This document shows positions 35,241 to 43,248 of a DNA stretch of 64,000 nucleotides, piece by piece. Source of the DNA: DTU098 sp964498525 (GTDB lineage: Bacteria > Bacillota > Desulfotomaculia > Desulfotomaculales > Pelotomaculaceae); NCBI GenBank assembly GCA_964498525.1, contig CAZCGU010000001.1, positions 1 to 64,000 of the forward strand, read 5' to 3'. The translations under genes and the position numbers were made by a program. The notes below the pieces were generated by a model. That model was not told the DNA's origin, made no database searches, and saw only the letters and a list, made by a program, of their open reading frames with translations. Position 1 is the first letter of the stretch; every line of letters begins with the position of its first letter.

Positions 35241-35304
35241 TCGTTGCCTGTTAGAGATTGGCGGAATTCCCTGACAACGCGTTATTATAGTTCATTTATT
35301 CAAA

Positions 35305-35333
35305 TTGACAATACCCTAGCAGCGTGCTATGAT
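35305..35333 (+). promoter_or_regulatory. Proximal promoter of the rrf2-iscU-mnmA group
   Basis: TTGACA and TATGAT are separated by exactly 17 bases, about 30 bases before the regulator start. Confidence 0.75.
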
Positions 35334-35363
35334 ATCCCTTGAAATATATGAGGGGGTGTTGTT

Positions 35364-35792
35364 TTGCGGCTTTCAAGCAGGGGACACTATGGTCTTAAAG
35401 CTATGCTTGATCTGGCGCAAAATTTTGGGGAAAAACCCGTATCCCTAAAAAGTGTTGCTTTCCGGCAAAACTTATCAGAACGCTATTTGGAACAACTAAT
35501 TGCCATGTTGAAAAAGGCCGCGCTGGTAAAAAGCGTGCGCGGAGCCCAGGGCGGTTATATTCTGGCCAGGGAACCTTCTAAGCTTACAGTGGGGGATGTT
35601 TTCCGTGCTATGGAAGGTCCTGTGGCTCCTCTGCTTTGCGTGAGTGAGGAAAATCCGGTTGACTGTGATGAAGCCGATAATTGTCTGACACGTTCCGTTT
35701 GGGCCAGGGTCCGCGATGGAATAGCCTCCGTTATTGACTCCATTACACTGGAAGACTTATGCCTGGAAGCAAAGAAAATGTCAAAACAGTGA
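35364..35792 (+). CDS. Rrf2-family transcriptional regulator, IscR-like
   Basis: A 142-residue winged-helix regulator. The start MRLSSRGHYGLKAMLDLA, the recognition helix region LSERYLEQLIAMLKKAALVKSVRGAQGGYIL (in pieces, about residues 36-67) and three Cys residues in LLCVSEENPVDCDEADNC (about 93-110) are seen. The three Cys suggest an iron-sulfur cluster as in IscR rather than the cluster-free CymR. It probably senses cluster or cysteine supply and controls the adjacent iscU and mnmA genes. The TTG start follows GAGGGGGTG. Confidence 0.92.
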   Translation: MRLSSRGHYGLKAMLDLAQNFGEKPVSLKSVAFRQNLSERYLEQLIAMLKKAALVKSVRGAQGGYILAREPSKLTVGDVFRAMEGPVAPLLCVSEENPVDCDEADNCLTRSVWARVRDGIASVIDSITLEDLCLEAKKMSKQ

Positions 35793-35907
35793 ACTTGCCG
35801 GTAAGGTTTACAAAGAAATCTTTTTGGGCCAGCGGGTTACGCGATAAAACCCCGTATTCCCCATTTCCCTGGGCTATTTATAATAATAATACAGGAGGCT
35901 ATAATTT

Positions 35908-36279
35908 ATGTACAGTGAAAAGGTAATGGATCATTTTAAGAACCCCAGAAATGTCGGTGAGATTCCTGACGCAGACGGTGTTGGCGAAGTGGGGAATCCT
36001 GTTTGCGGTGATACAACGAAGATTTATCTTAAGATTAAGGGAAATATTATTGACGATATAAAATTTAAAACCTTTGGCTGTGGAGCGGCTATTGCCTCCA
36101 GCAGCATGCTCACGGAAATGGCCAAGGGTAAGACGATTGAAGAGGCCTTGCAAATTACGGATCAGGCGGTTGCGGATATGCTGGGCGGCCTTCCCCCGCA
36201 AAAGATGCACTGCTCGAATATGGCGGCAGATGCCATGCATAAAGCTGTCGAAAATTTCAGGCTCAAAAAAGAAACGTAA
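35908..36279 (+). CDS. iscU: Iron-sulfur cluster scaffold protein IscU/NifU-like
   Basis: A 123-residue scaffold on which Fe-S clusters are built. Three conserved Cys are present: NPVCGD (about residue 33), FGCGAA (about 58) and MHCSNM (about 102). The N-terminus MYSEKVMDHFKNPRNVG is typical. ACAGGAGG lies about 11 bases before the ATG. In relatives a cysteine desulfurase gene sits between the regulator and this gene; here only 115 bases separate them. Confidence 0.94.
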   Translation: MYSEKVMDHFKNPRNVGEIPDADGVGEVGNPVCGDTTKIYLKIKGNIIDDIKFKTFGCGAAIASSSMLTEMAKGKTIEEALQITDQAVADMLGGLPPQKMHCSNMAADAMHKAVENFRLKKET

Positions 36280-36319
36280 AATCAAAGTAAATTAATTTTA
36301 TATGATAAAGGTGGATTCC

Positions 36320-37405
36320 GTGGGAGCCAACAAAAAGGTAGTTGTGGCAATGAGCGGCGGTGTAGATAGTTCTGTCACCGCCGCCATTTTACTTAAACAA
36401 GGATATGATGTGGCCGGTGTTACGATGCAAATACGTCCACCGGATCCGGCCCCGGCAGAAGAGGAAAACTCCGGCCGCCCCCAGGATCCTGTTCAAGATG
36501 CCGGGCGGATAGCCGCCCAACTGGGTATTCCCCATTATGTCCTGGACTTCAGGGATATCTTTGAGGAAAAAGTCGTCCGGTATTTTACGTCGGAATACCT
36601 GTGCGGGCGCACACCCAATCCCTGCATTGCCTGTAACCGCCAGATTAAATTTGGAGCGTTGTTAAAAAAAGCACTTGAACTGGGGGCCGATTACCTGGCC
36701 ACCGGTCATTACGCCAGACTGGGTTTTGGCGGACGCTACAGCCGTTACACAATCCGCCGCCCGGTGGACCTGAAAAAAGACCAGACCTATGTCCTTTATG
36801 GTCTGAGCCAGGATCAAATTGCCCGTTCTTTGATGCCCCTGGGGGAATACACTAAAGAACAAGTACGAAATATGGCCCTGGAGTACGGCCTGCAGGTTGC
36901 GGGCCAGGCTGAAAGCCAGGATCTATGTTTTATCAGGCAGGGCAGCTACCGTGATTACTTGCGGGTGAGGGCAACAAATTACCAGCCTGGGCCGTTTCTG
37001 AATTTAAACGGCGAGATTATCGGAACCCATAAAGGAATACCCTTTTACACTATTGGCCAGCGCAGGGGTCTAAAGCTCGCGGCGGGGGAACGCCTTTACG
37101 TGATCCGGATCGATGCCGCGGCCAATACCATTACCCTTGGTCCGGAGGAGGCAATTCTGGGGAAATGTTTAAGGGCAAAGGACGTTAATCTGGTCCTGTT
37201 TGAGGAACTGCCGGACCGGATTGAGGTAGAAGCGCAGGTGCGTTACAACGGCAAGCCGGCCAGGGCAATCCTGGAAACCGGCAACGGGGGTCTTGTGCAA
37301 GTCAGTTTTTTTAGCCCCCAGCGCTCCATCACCCCGGGGCAGTCTGTTGTTTTTTACCTGGGAGACTACCTGGTTGGCGGTGCAGTAATTGAGCAATCCT
37401 GTTAA
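36320..37405 (+). CDS. mnmA: tRNA-specific 2-thiouridylase MnmA
   Basis: A 361-residue enzyme that adds sulfur to U34 of tRNA-Lys, -Glu and -Gln. The PP-loop VAMSGGVDSSVTAAILL (about residues 9-25), the first catalytic Cys in TPNPCIACNRQIKFG (about 98-112) and the second in ESQDLCFI (about 198-205) are all present. GTG 36320 is preferred as AAAGGTGG lies 5 bases upstream; ATG 36302 has no ribosome-binding site. Sulfur comes from a cysteine desulfurase, which is absent from this cluster. Confidence 0.95.
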   Translation: MGANKKVVVAMSGGVDSSVTAAILLKQGYDVAGVTMQIRPPDPAPAEEENSGRPQDPVQDAGRIAAQLGIPHYVLDFRDIFEEKVVRYFTSEYLCGRTPNPCIACNRQIKFGALLKKALELGADYLATGHYARLGFGGRYSRYTIRRPVDLKKDQTYVLYGLSQDQIARSLMPLGEYTKEQVRNMALEYGLQVAGQAESQDLCFIRQGSYRDYLRVRATNYQPGPFLNLNGEIIGTHKGIPFYTIGQRRGLKLAAGERLYVIRIDAAANTITLGPEEAILGKCLRAKDVNLVLFEELPDRIEVEAQVRYNGKPARAILETGNGGLVQVSFFSPQRSITPGQSVVFYLGDYLVGGAVIEQSC

Positions 37406-37427
37406 GTTTGCGGGATCATCAACCCTA

Positions 37428-37455
37428 ACCCGGCAAAATCTCTGTTTTGCCGGGT
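37428..37455. other. Perfect 11-bp hairpin after mnmA
   Basis: ACCCGGCAAAA and TTTTGCCGGGT pair perfectly around a 6-base loop. There is no T tract on either side, so it may be a protein-binding site, an mRNA-stabilising hairpin or a weak terminator. The rest of the 37406-37660 gap shows no gene. Confidence 0.5.
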
Positions 37456-37660
37456 GAAGTGGCCTGCGGGTAAGTTTCGTTCGTTTGAAAATGCTTATTT
37501 TAAACGATGGTGCAACTCCCTGTTCATTTTTTTTTAATACTGCCGTCGTTGGAGTTGGTCCTACCGAATTATTTATTTTAAATTTGGACATAATAGCTAT
37601 CAGATTAGAATTCGGCCAGTTACTGGGATTGTTAGAGATTTTACCGGGGGGCGAAAATAT

Positions 37661-37834
37661 TTGAGATGCCCGATCTGCGGTGGAAAAGCTACCGGAAAGG
37701 TAGGTATCGACCAGTTTTACTGCTGGGACTGTTGCGTTGAATACAGGATAAACAAGGAAGGCGTTCAGATTTACGAGGTTGCAGAAGATGGAAGCCTTGT
37801 CGCTTTTGACCCGCAAAATGAATTCTTACTTTAA
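37661..37834 (+). CDS. Small zinc-ribbon protein
   Basis: A 57-residue protein, too short for most gene finders. It begins LRCPICGGKATG and continues FYCWDCCVEYRI, giving two Cys pairs (residues 3/6 and 21/24, with an extra Cys at 25) of a zinc ribbon, followed by a short beta-rich acidic tail ending NEFLL. A TTG start sits about 9 bases after GGGGGG. The next small gene starts 23 bases later. The function is unknown; it may be a structural or regulatory zinc protein. Confidence 0.7.
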   Translation: MRCPICGGKATGKVGIDQFYCWDCCVEYRINKEGVQIYEVAEDGSLVAFDPQNEFLL

Positions 37835-37857
37835 AGAGGGACGGGGGTGACCTGAAC

Positions 37858-38049
37858 ATGCGAAGGACTACCTTCTGGAGAGGCATGCTGGCCGGTGGTA
37901 TACTGGGGGCTGCCATGAGCGCCATGGCGGCCGGCAGAATGTCAAGGAAGGGGAAAAGAAGTATTCTGGGCTATACTGCCAGGGGCAGAACACGCGCCGA
38001 CAGAATGATGCGAACAGTCACGAAAACAGTTAACAACCTGATTAAATAG
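37858..38049 (+). CDS. Small Gly/Ala-rich, basic protein
   Basis: A 63-residue protein with a short hydrophobic Gly/Ala segment (MLAGGILGAAMSAMAAG, about residues 10-26) and a strongly basic C-terminal half (RMSRKGKRS, RGRTRADRMMR). It resembles small YtxH-like membrane proteins, but similarity is weak. GGGGGTGA lies about 9 bases before the ATG. It is placed between the zinc-ribbon gene and an AI-2E permease and may be co-transcribed with both. Confidence 0.6.
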   Translation: MRRTTFWRGMLAGGILGAAMSAMAAGRMSRKGKRSILGYTARGRTRADRMMRTVTKTVNNLIK

Positions 38050-38103
38050 GATATATAGAAGTGGGGAGACAAATCTCCTCACTTTTTCCTTGGTGGTGGG
38101 AAA

Positions 38104-39144
38104 ATGGCCTGGTGGAATGAACGAAAAACAGGACGGCTGTTTTTAACATTAGTCCTGCTGGGAATCGGCCTGTATTTTATATATCTGTTGCGGGGGTTGT
38201 TTATTTCTTTTATTCTGGCGGTCCTGATTACGTATCTTGTTTATCCCCTGGTTTTTGCCATGGAAAAAAAAGGCACACCAAGGGTATGGGCCATACTGGT
38301 TGCCTACCTGGCTCTTTTTTTTGTAGTTGCCGGTATATTTATGTACGGGATGCCCCGGATAGTTAAACAGCTCCACGGCCTGGAGGAAACTATTCCCCTT
38401 TATACAGAACAGTTTTATGGGATGCTCCATTTCATTCAGGAGCGTTTAACAAACCTGGGTATCGGTGACAGTGTCCGGCAGGTGCTTGATGAAAGGGTTT
38501 ACTGGTTTGAGCAAAACATGCTTCAGTTAATCAGGGGCGCCGTTGCCGCCCTGATCGGTATGGTCGGTTATATCTTTAAAATAATTCTGGCCCCGGTGCT
38601 GGCCTTTTATTTTATTAAAGACATCGAAAACATCAGACGCAGGGCAATTTCATTTATACCCGGGGCCCAAAGGGAAGAAATTGTCCAGCTGCTGCAAGAA
38701 ATAAATACAGTGTTAACCAGTTACACCAGGGGCTATCTGCTGGTCGCGGCAATTGTGGGTGGCCTGACTACCCTGGCCATGGCCTTGCTGGGTATGGATT
38801 TTGCGCTTATGATTGGAATCTTTGCGGGTATGACCGAGCTAATACCCTATTTTGGTCCTGTCATCGGGGCGATTCCGGCGGTGGGTCTGGCCGTACTGAA
38901 GACAAAGTGGCTGGCACTTAAGGTGGTTCTTGCTTTTATGATCATCCACCAGCTGGAAAGCAGCATTATTTCCCCTAAGATCCTGGGGGACAAAGTAGGT
39001 CTCCATCCGCTGGCGGTAATTATTAGCCTGCTAATTGGCGGTGAATTATACGGATTGGCTGGAATGATCCTGGCCGTACCGGTAGCAGCGGTACTAAAAG
39101 TTATTATTAAATATCTTATTTATAGAATTAAGGCTGGTGATTAA
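38104..39144 (+). CDS. AI-2E family transporter (UPF0118 permease)
   Basis: A 346-residue membrane protein with about eight hydrophobic segments. The C-terminal core has MTELIPYFGPVIGAIPAVGLA (about residues 241-261), HQLESSIISPKILGDKVGLHPLAVI (about 280-304) and GLAGMILAVPVAAVLKV, the PERM/AI-2E exporter signature. Despite the name, many members transport ions or unknown compounds. It lies upstream of alaS as in several Firmicutes (YrrI in Bacillus), which supports orthology. Confidence 0.9.
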   Translation: MAWWNERKTGRLFLTLVLLGIGLYFIYLLRGLFISFILAVLITYLVYPLVFAMEKKGTPRVWAILVAYLALFFVVAGIFMYGMPRIVKQLHGLEETIPLYTEQFYGMLHFIQERLTNLGIGDSVRQVLDERVYWFEQNMLQLIRGAVAALIGMVGYIFKIILAPVLAFYFIKDIENIRRRAISFIPGAQREEIVQLLQEINTVLTSYTRGYLLVAAIVGGLTTLAMALLGMDFALMIGIFAGMTELIPYFGPVIGAIPAVGLAVLKTKWLALKVVLAFMIIHQLESSIISPKILGDKVGLHPLAVIISLLIGGELYGLAGMILAVPVAAVLKVIIKYLIYRIKAGD

Positions 39145-39158
39145 AAAGAGGGGTGTTC

Positions 39159-39188
39159 TTGACACAGAAGAGGGATATTTTGTATAAT
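39159..39188 (+). promoter_or_regulatory. SigA promoter of the alaS leader
   Basis: TTGACA and TATAAT are separated by 18 bases, about 290 bases before alaS. Confidence 0.8.
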
Positions 39189-39300
39189 TATAGCGCAAAA
39201 GTAACAATAATCATAAGCAAGTGTCATTAAACGTAATAAGGCGATAATAAATTAGTAATTTGAGTTGGTCTTTACCGACCGGGTTGGCGCTTGTGGGGAG

Positions 39301-39344
39301 CCTTTCCGTCCCGTAAAGAATTTTTTAAGGAGGAAAGGTTTTTT
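39301..39344 (+). terminator. Intrinsic terminator within the alaS leader
   Basis: CCTTTCC.TCC pairs with GGAGGAAAGG (one bulged base, loop of about 17), directly followed by TTTTTT. It lies 110-155 bases after the promoter and 134 bases before alaS, so it acts either as an attenuator of alaS or as the end of a small RNA. No T-box core (TGGNACC) was found in the leader. Confidence 0.7.
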
Positions 39345-39364
39345 GATTGCGGTCCTCTAAGTAT

Positions 39365-39420
39365 AAACACACCCAATAATGTTCTTTTATTTGAAAGAAC
39401 AGATTGGGCAGTTAGTGTTT
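39365..39420. other. Long three-part inverted repeat before alaS
   Basis: Nested pairing AAACAC/GTGTTT, CCCAAT/ATTGGG and GTTCTTT/AAAGAAC forms a 56-base hairpin with small internal loops, ending about 55 bases before the alaS start. It may be an mRNA structure in the untranslated region or an operator. Confidence 0.6.
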
Positions 39421-39477
39421 AGCAGGCTTTTTATATTTCATTTTTCCTAGTTATTTTACGGGAGGTTAATAGTTTTG

Positions 39478-42117
39478 ATGACCGGTAACGAAATCAGGGA
39501 AAGTTTTTTAAAGTTTTTTGAAGGTAAGGGACATAAAAGATTGCCCAGCGCTTCCCTAATTCCTTTAAATGACCCCAGTATTCTCTGGACGGCAGCGGGT
39601 ATGGTTCCTTTCAAGCCCTTCTTCACCGGAGCTGCCAGATCTGAGTTTAACAGGGTTACAACCTGCCAGAAGTGTATCCGTACGCCGGATATAGAATCTG
39701 TGGGCAGGACGGCCAGACACCATACATTCTTTGAAATGCTGGGCAATTTTTCCTTTGGCGATTATTTTAAGGAATCCGCCATACCCTGGGCCTGGGAGTA
39801 CGTAACCAAACACCTGAAATTACCGGAGGACAAACTCTGGGTGACCATCTATTTGGATGATGACGAAGCTTACGAAATCTGGCGCGAGGTCGTTAAAGTT
39901 CCGGCGGAGCGCATTGTCAGACTGGGCAAGGAAACGAACTTCTGGGAGATCGGTGTGGGTCCCTGCGGTCCCTGTTCGGAAATCTACGTTGATCTGGGTG
40001 CGGAAAGGGGTTGCGGTTTGCCCGAATGCACAGTTGGTTGCGACTGCGACCGCTATCTGGAAATCTGGAACCTGGTGTTTATCCAGTTTTTCAGGGACGA
40101 ACAGGGCAACTATACACCTTTGGAGAGTAAGGGCATTGATACCGGATTCGGCCTGGAGCGGGCGGCATCCGTAATACAAGGCGTTTCTTCCAACTTCGAT
40201 ACGGACCTTTTAAGGGAGATAATGGATTTCACGGCAGGCCTTTTCAGCCTTGTTTACGGAAGGGAGGAAAAGGTTGATGTTGCCCTTAAGGTAATTGCCG
40301 ACCACGGCCGGGCAATAACCTTTGCTGTTACAGACGGAGCCCTTCCCTCCAACGAGGGCAGGGGTTACGTGATCCGGCGTTTACTCCGTCGGGCAGTTCG
40401 TTTCGGCAAACTTTTGGGCATTAAGGAGCTTTTTTTGCACAAAGTTGCCGAAGCTGTTATCCGGCAAATGGGCGCTGCCTACCCTGAACTTGTTGAACGG
40501 CGGGACCACGTCCTCAAGGTGATCAGGAACGAAGAAGAACGCTTTGGGGAGACCTTAAGTCAGGGGACTGAAATGTTAAACCGGATCATGGCTGAGGCCA
40601 AAAACACCGGATATTCATCTATTCCCGGAGCAGACGCTTTCAGGCTTTATGATACCTACGGTTTTCCCCTGGAACTGACCCAGGAAATGGCTGCTGAGCA
40701 AGGACTGTCCGTTGATGTTGACACCTTTGAAAAAGCCATGGGGGATCAAAGAAAAAGGGCCCGGAGCGCCCGGCAGGAAGTGGAGTACATCTCCGAGCGG
40801 GATACTCTTTTCAGGGAAGTCCGGGAAACCAAAGGAGAAACCAGCTTTACCGGGTACGACTCTTTGGAAGCAAAATCTGTCGTCCTGGCTTTATTCCGGG
40901 GCGGGGAAAAGGTTGAATCTGCTTCAGCCGGTGAAGAAGTAGAACTGGTTCTGGACGTTACACCATTTTACGCTGAATCCGGAGGTCAAGTAAGCGACCA
41001 CGGGCAAATCACAGGGCATGAGTCAATTGTACAAATTACGGAAGTATTCAAACCTGTGGAAAACCTTTTTGTACACCGGGGTAAAGTGATCGAAGGCGTG
41101 ATCAAAAAATATGAGCCGGTACTGGCGCAGGTGGACAGCCGGAGAAGACTGGCCGTATGCCGGAATCACTCGGCTACCCACCTGCTGCACAAAGCGCTCA
41201 AGGAAGTACTGGGCAACCATGTTAACCAGGCCGGATCCCTGGTGGAACCTGAACGTTTGCGTTTTGACTTTACCCATTACTCGGCTGTTTCCCAGGCTGA
41301 GTTAAAGCAAATTGAGACCACTGTCAACAGCGCTATTATGGCTAATCTCACCGTGGACGCTGCCGAAACCACACTGGCGGAAGCCCGTTCCAGGGGCGCC
41401 GCGGCCCTTTTTGGGGAAAAATATGGAGAGCGGGTCAGAGTTGTAAAAATGGGTGATTTTAGCCTGGAGTTATGTGGGGGAACTCATTTGCGTTCCACCG
41501 CCGAGGTAGGTTTGTTCAAGCTGACCGGGGAAAGCAGTGTGGGGGCCGGGCTTCGCCGGGTTGAGGCGGTAACCGGAGAGGGAGCCCTAAACTATATTGA
41601 GGCCCGGGAAGAGCAACTGGCCGGGGTAGCCCGGCTGGTTAAAGCAGCGCCGCAAGAAATTGTCCACCGGGTGGAAAACCTGCTTAAGACGGTCAAAGAT
41701 CTGGAGGCAGAAAGTGAAGCGCTCCAGGCCAGATTGGCCAAATATCAGGTTAACGACCTGATTGACAGTGTTAAAACCGTTAAGGGAATTAACGTCCTGG
41801 TTGGACAGGCTATGGTCCCTGATATGGACAGCCTGCGGGGATTAGTTGACCTTTTAAGGGATAAAATCGACTCGGGGGTAATCGTGCTTGGCAGCGGCAA
41901 TGCATCGGGGGAAAAAGTCAATCTTGTGGCAGCTGTAACCAGTGACCTGTTAAAAAAGGGACTTCATGCCGGTAAGCTGGTGAAGGAAGTAGCAGCTGTG
42001 GTAGGCGGGGGTGGCGGAGGCCGGCCCGATCTGGCCCAGGCCGGGGGTAAAGACCTGTCCCGTCTGAAAGAAGCCCTGGAACAAGCCTGCGGGGTTATTG
42101 AAAGTCAAATTAAATAA
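39478..42117 (+). CDS. alaS: Alanine--tRNA ligase
   Basis: An 879-residue class II synthetase. It holds the catalytic domain (SLIPLNDPSILWTAAGMVPFKPFF in pieces near residue 24, HHTFFEMLGNFSFGDYFKE near 80), the tRNA-recognition region, the editing domain with HSATHLLHKAL (about residues 564-574) and CGGTHLRSTAEVG (about 666-678), and the glycine-rich C-terminal C-Ala domain (VGGGGGGRPDLAQAGG). Length is normal. GGGAGG precedes the ATG by 12 bases; the TTG one codon earlier is possible. An intrinsic terminator follows. Confidence 0.97.
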   Translation: MTGNEIRESFLKFFEGKGHKRLPSASLIPLNDPSILWTAAGMVPFKPFFTGAARSEFNRVTTCQKCIRTPDIESVGRTARHHTFFEMLGNFSFGDYFKESAIPWAWEYVTKHLKLPEDKLWVTIYLDDDEAYEIWREVVKVPAERIVRLGKETNFWEIGVGPCGPCSEIYVDLGAERGCGLPECTVGCDCDRYLEIWNLVFIQFFRDEQGNYTPLESKGIDTGFGLERAASVIQGVSSNFDTDLLREIMDFTAGLFSLVYGREEKVDVALKVIADHGRAITFAVTDGALPSNEGRGYVIRRLLRRAVRFGKLLGIKELFLHKVAEAVIRQMGAAYPELVERRDHVLKVIRNEEERFGETLSQGTEMLNRIMAEAKNTGYSSIPGADAFRLYDTYGFPLELTQEMAAEQGLSVDVDTFEKAMGDQRKRARSARQEVEYISERDTLFREVRETKGETSFTGYDSLEAKSVVLALFRGGEKVESASAGEEVELVLDVTPFYAESGGQVSDHGQITGHESIVQITEVFKPVENLFVHRGKVIEGVIKKYEPVLAQVDSRRRLAVCRNHSATHLLHKALKEVLGNHVNQAGSLVEPERLRFDFTHYSAVSQAELKQIETTVNSAIMANLTVDAAETTLAEARSRGAAALFGEKYGERVRVVKMGDFSLELCGGTHLRSTAEVGLFKLTGESSVGAGLRRVEAVTGEGALNYIEAREEQLAGVARLVKAAPQEIVHRVENLLKTVKDLEAESEALQARLAKYQVNDLIDSVKTVKGINVLVGQAMVPDMDSLRGLVDLLRDKIDSGVIVLGSGNASGEKVNLVAAVTSDLLKKGLHAGKLVKEVAAVVGGGGGGRPDLAQAGGKDLSRLKEALEQACGVIESQIK

Positions 42118-42121
42118 ATCT

Positions 42122-42152
42122 AAAACCCGGCTGTAATAAACCGGGTTTTTTC
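42122..42152 (+). terminator. Intrinsic terminator after alaS
   Basis: AAAACCCGG and CCGGGTTTT pair around a 10-base loop and end in TTTTTT. Confidence 0.85.
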
Positions 42153-42238
42153 CAGTTCGGGTGCAAGCCTGGCTGATTTTAAGGAAATACTAAGTAATAG
42201 AACTTAATATTCTCATTTAAAAAAAACACCTGAAAGGA

Positions 42239-42706
42239 TTATCCGCCAGTTACCGGGGGATCATAAATCATGGCGATTTCTTCGCAATTGGGGAATTTAG
42301 GGCAGTTAATACATTCCTTCCATACTTTTTGCGGCAGTGATTCCTTGCTGATAACTTTGAAGCCGCACTTATCGAAAAACTTTTGCTGGTAGGTAAGCAC
42401 GAAGACCTGGGGCAGGGCCAGGTCCCGGGCTTCCTTTAGAAACAAGTTGACGAGCTGCCGGCCCACACCTTGCCTGGAGTACTCCGGGGCTATGGCCAGC
42501 GCCCTGATCTCGGCTAGATCTTCCCAGATAATATGGAGCGAACCCGCACCGATAACTTTGCTCCCATTGCAGGCTATGGTAAACTCCCGCAGGCTTTCAT
42601 AAAGCAAAGTCCGGGGACGGGCCAGCATCAGACCCTTTTCCGCATAGTAAGTAATTAAAGCATGAATCGCTTCCACATCGGTAATTTTTGCTTTCCTGAA
42701 GTTCAT
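42239..42706 (-). CDS. GNAT-family N-acetyltransferase, short ArgA type
   Basis: A 155-residue acetyl-CoA-dependent acetyltransferase. The acetyl-CoA loop is in APEYSRQGVGRQLVNLFLKEAR (about residues 77-98). The start MNFRKAKITDVEAIHALITYYAEKGLML and the C-terminal Cys motif CINCPKFPNCEE resemble the short N-acetylglutamate synthases of Firmicutes and Thermus, which open arginine synthesis. The assignment to ArgA is plausible but unproved. AGGTGAAC lies before the ATG. It is a lone minus-strand gene in a plus-strand region, so it has its own control. Confidence 0.85.
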   Translation of the reverse strand: MNFRKAKITDVEAIHALITYYAEKGLMLARPRTLLYESLREFTIACNGSKVIGAGSLHIIWEDLAEIRALAIAPEYSRQGVGRQLVNLFLKEARDLALPQVFVLTYQQKFFDKCGFKVISKESLPQKVWKECINCPKFPNCEEIAMIYDPPVTGG

Positions 42707-42955
42707 TTTTGTTCACCTTTCCCTGGAATTAGTCCTTATTATATATTACTTGGGGGAACCTCTCAATAACATTTTTACAGGGTTTATGATGAAGGTGAAG
42801 GAAAAACAGTCCCAATGACGAATAAATATAGATTGATCTAAAACTGGGATCCGGTGATAAAGGGTAACAGGTCAAAGGACAAGACCCTGCACTTTACAAA
42901 GGGTTTGTTTATATATAGGCCTTACTGTAATTGGATGTGGAAGGAGGTTGGCAAA

Positions 42956-43216
42956 ATGTCCTGGAATGATTCGGAAAAAACCATGATGTTCAATGTCCAG
43001 GCTGAAGAAGTAAATGAGGCTCGTGATATTTTACACCGGGTTTACGCAGCCCTGAAGGAAAAAGGTTATAACCCGATTAATCAGCTTGTGGGATATCTTT
43101 TATCAGGCGATCCGGCTTACATTACCAGTCACGGAAGCGCCCGCAGCCTTATTCGCCGGTTGGAAAGGGATGAGTTACTGGAGGAACTGGTCAAAAATTA
43201 TTTAAATAAAAAATAG
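42956..43216 (+). CDS. ireB: IreB family regulatory phosphoprotein (UPF0297)
   Basis: An 86-residue protein. It matches the UPF0297/YrzL pattern: KTMMFNV (with Thr), VYAALKEKGYNPINQLVGYLLSGDPAYITSH (in pieces, about residues 26-56) and RSLIRRLERDELLEELVKNYL. In Enterococcus the ortholog IreB is phosphorylated on Thr by the kinase IreK and controls cephalosporin resistance. AAGGAGG lies 7-9 bases before ATG 42956; a longer in-frame start is not supported. The alaS-ireB-ruvX-DUF1292 order is conserved in Firmicutes. Confidence 0.93.
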   Translation: MSWNDSEKTMMFNVQAEEVNEARDILHRVYAALKEKGYNPINQLVGYLLSGDPAYITSHGSARSLIRRLERDELLEELVKNYLNKK

Positions 43217-43248
43217 AATGAGTAGAAAAGAGCAGGAGATGGAGTTTA

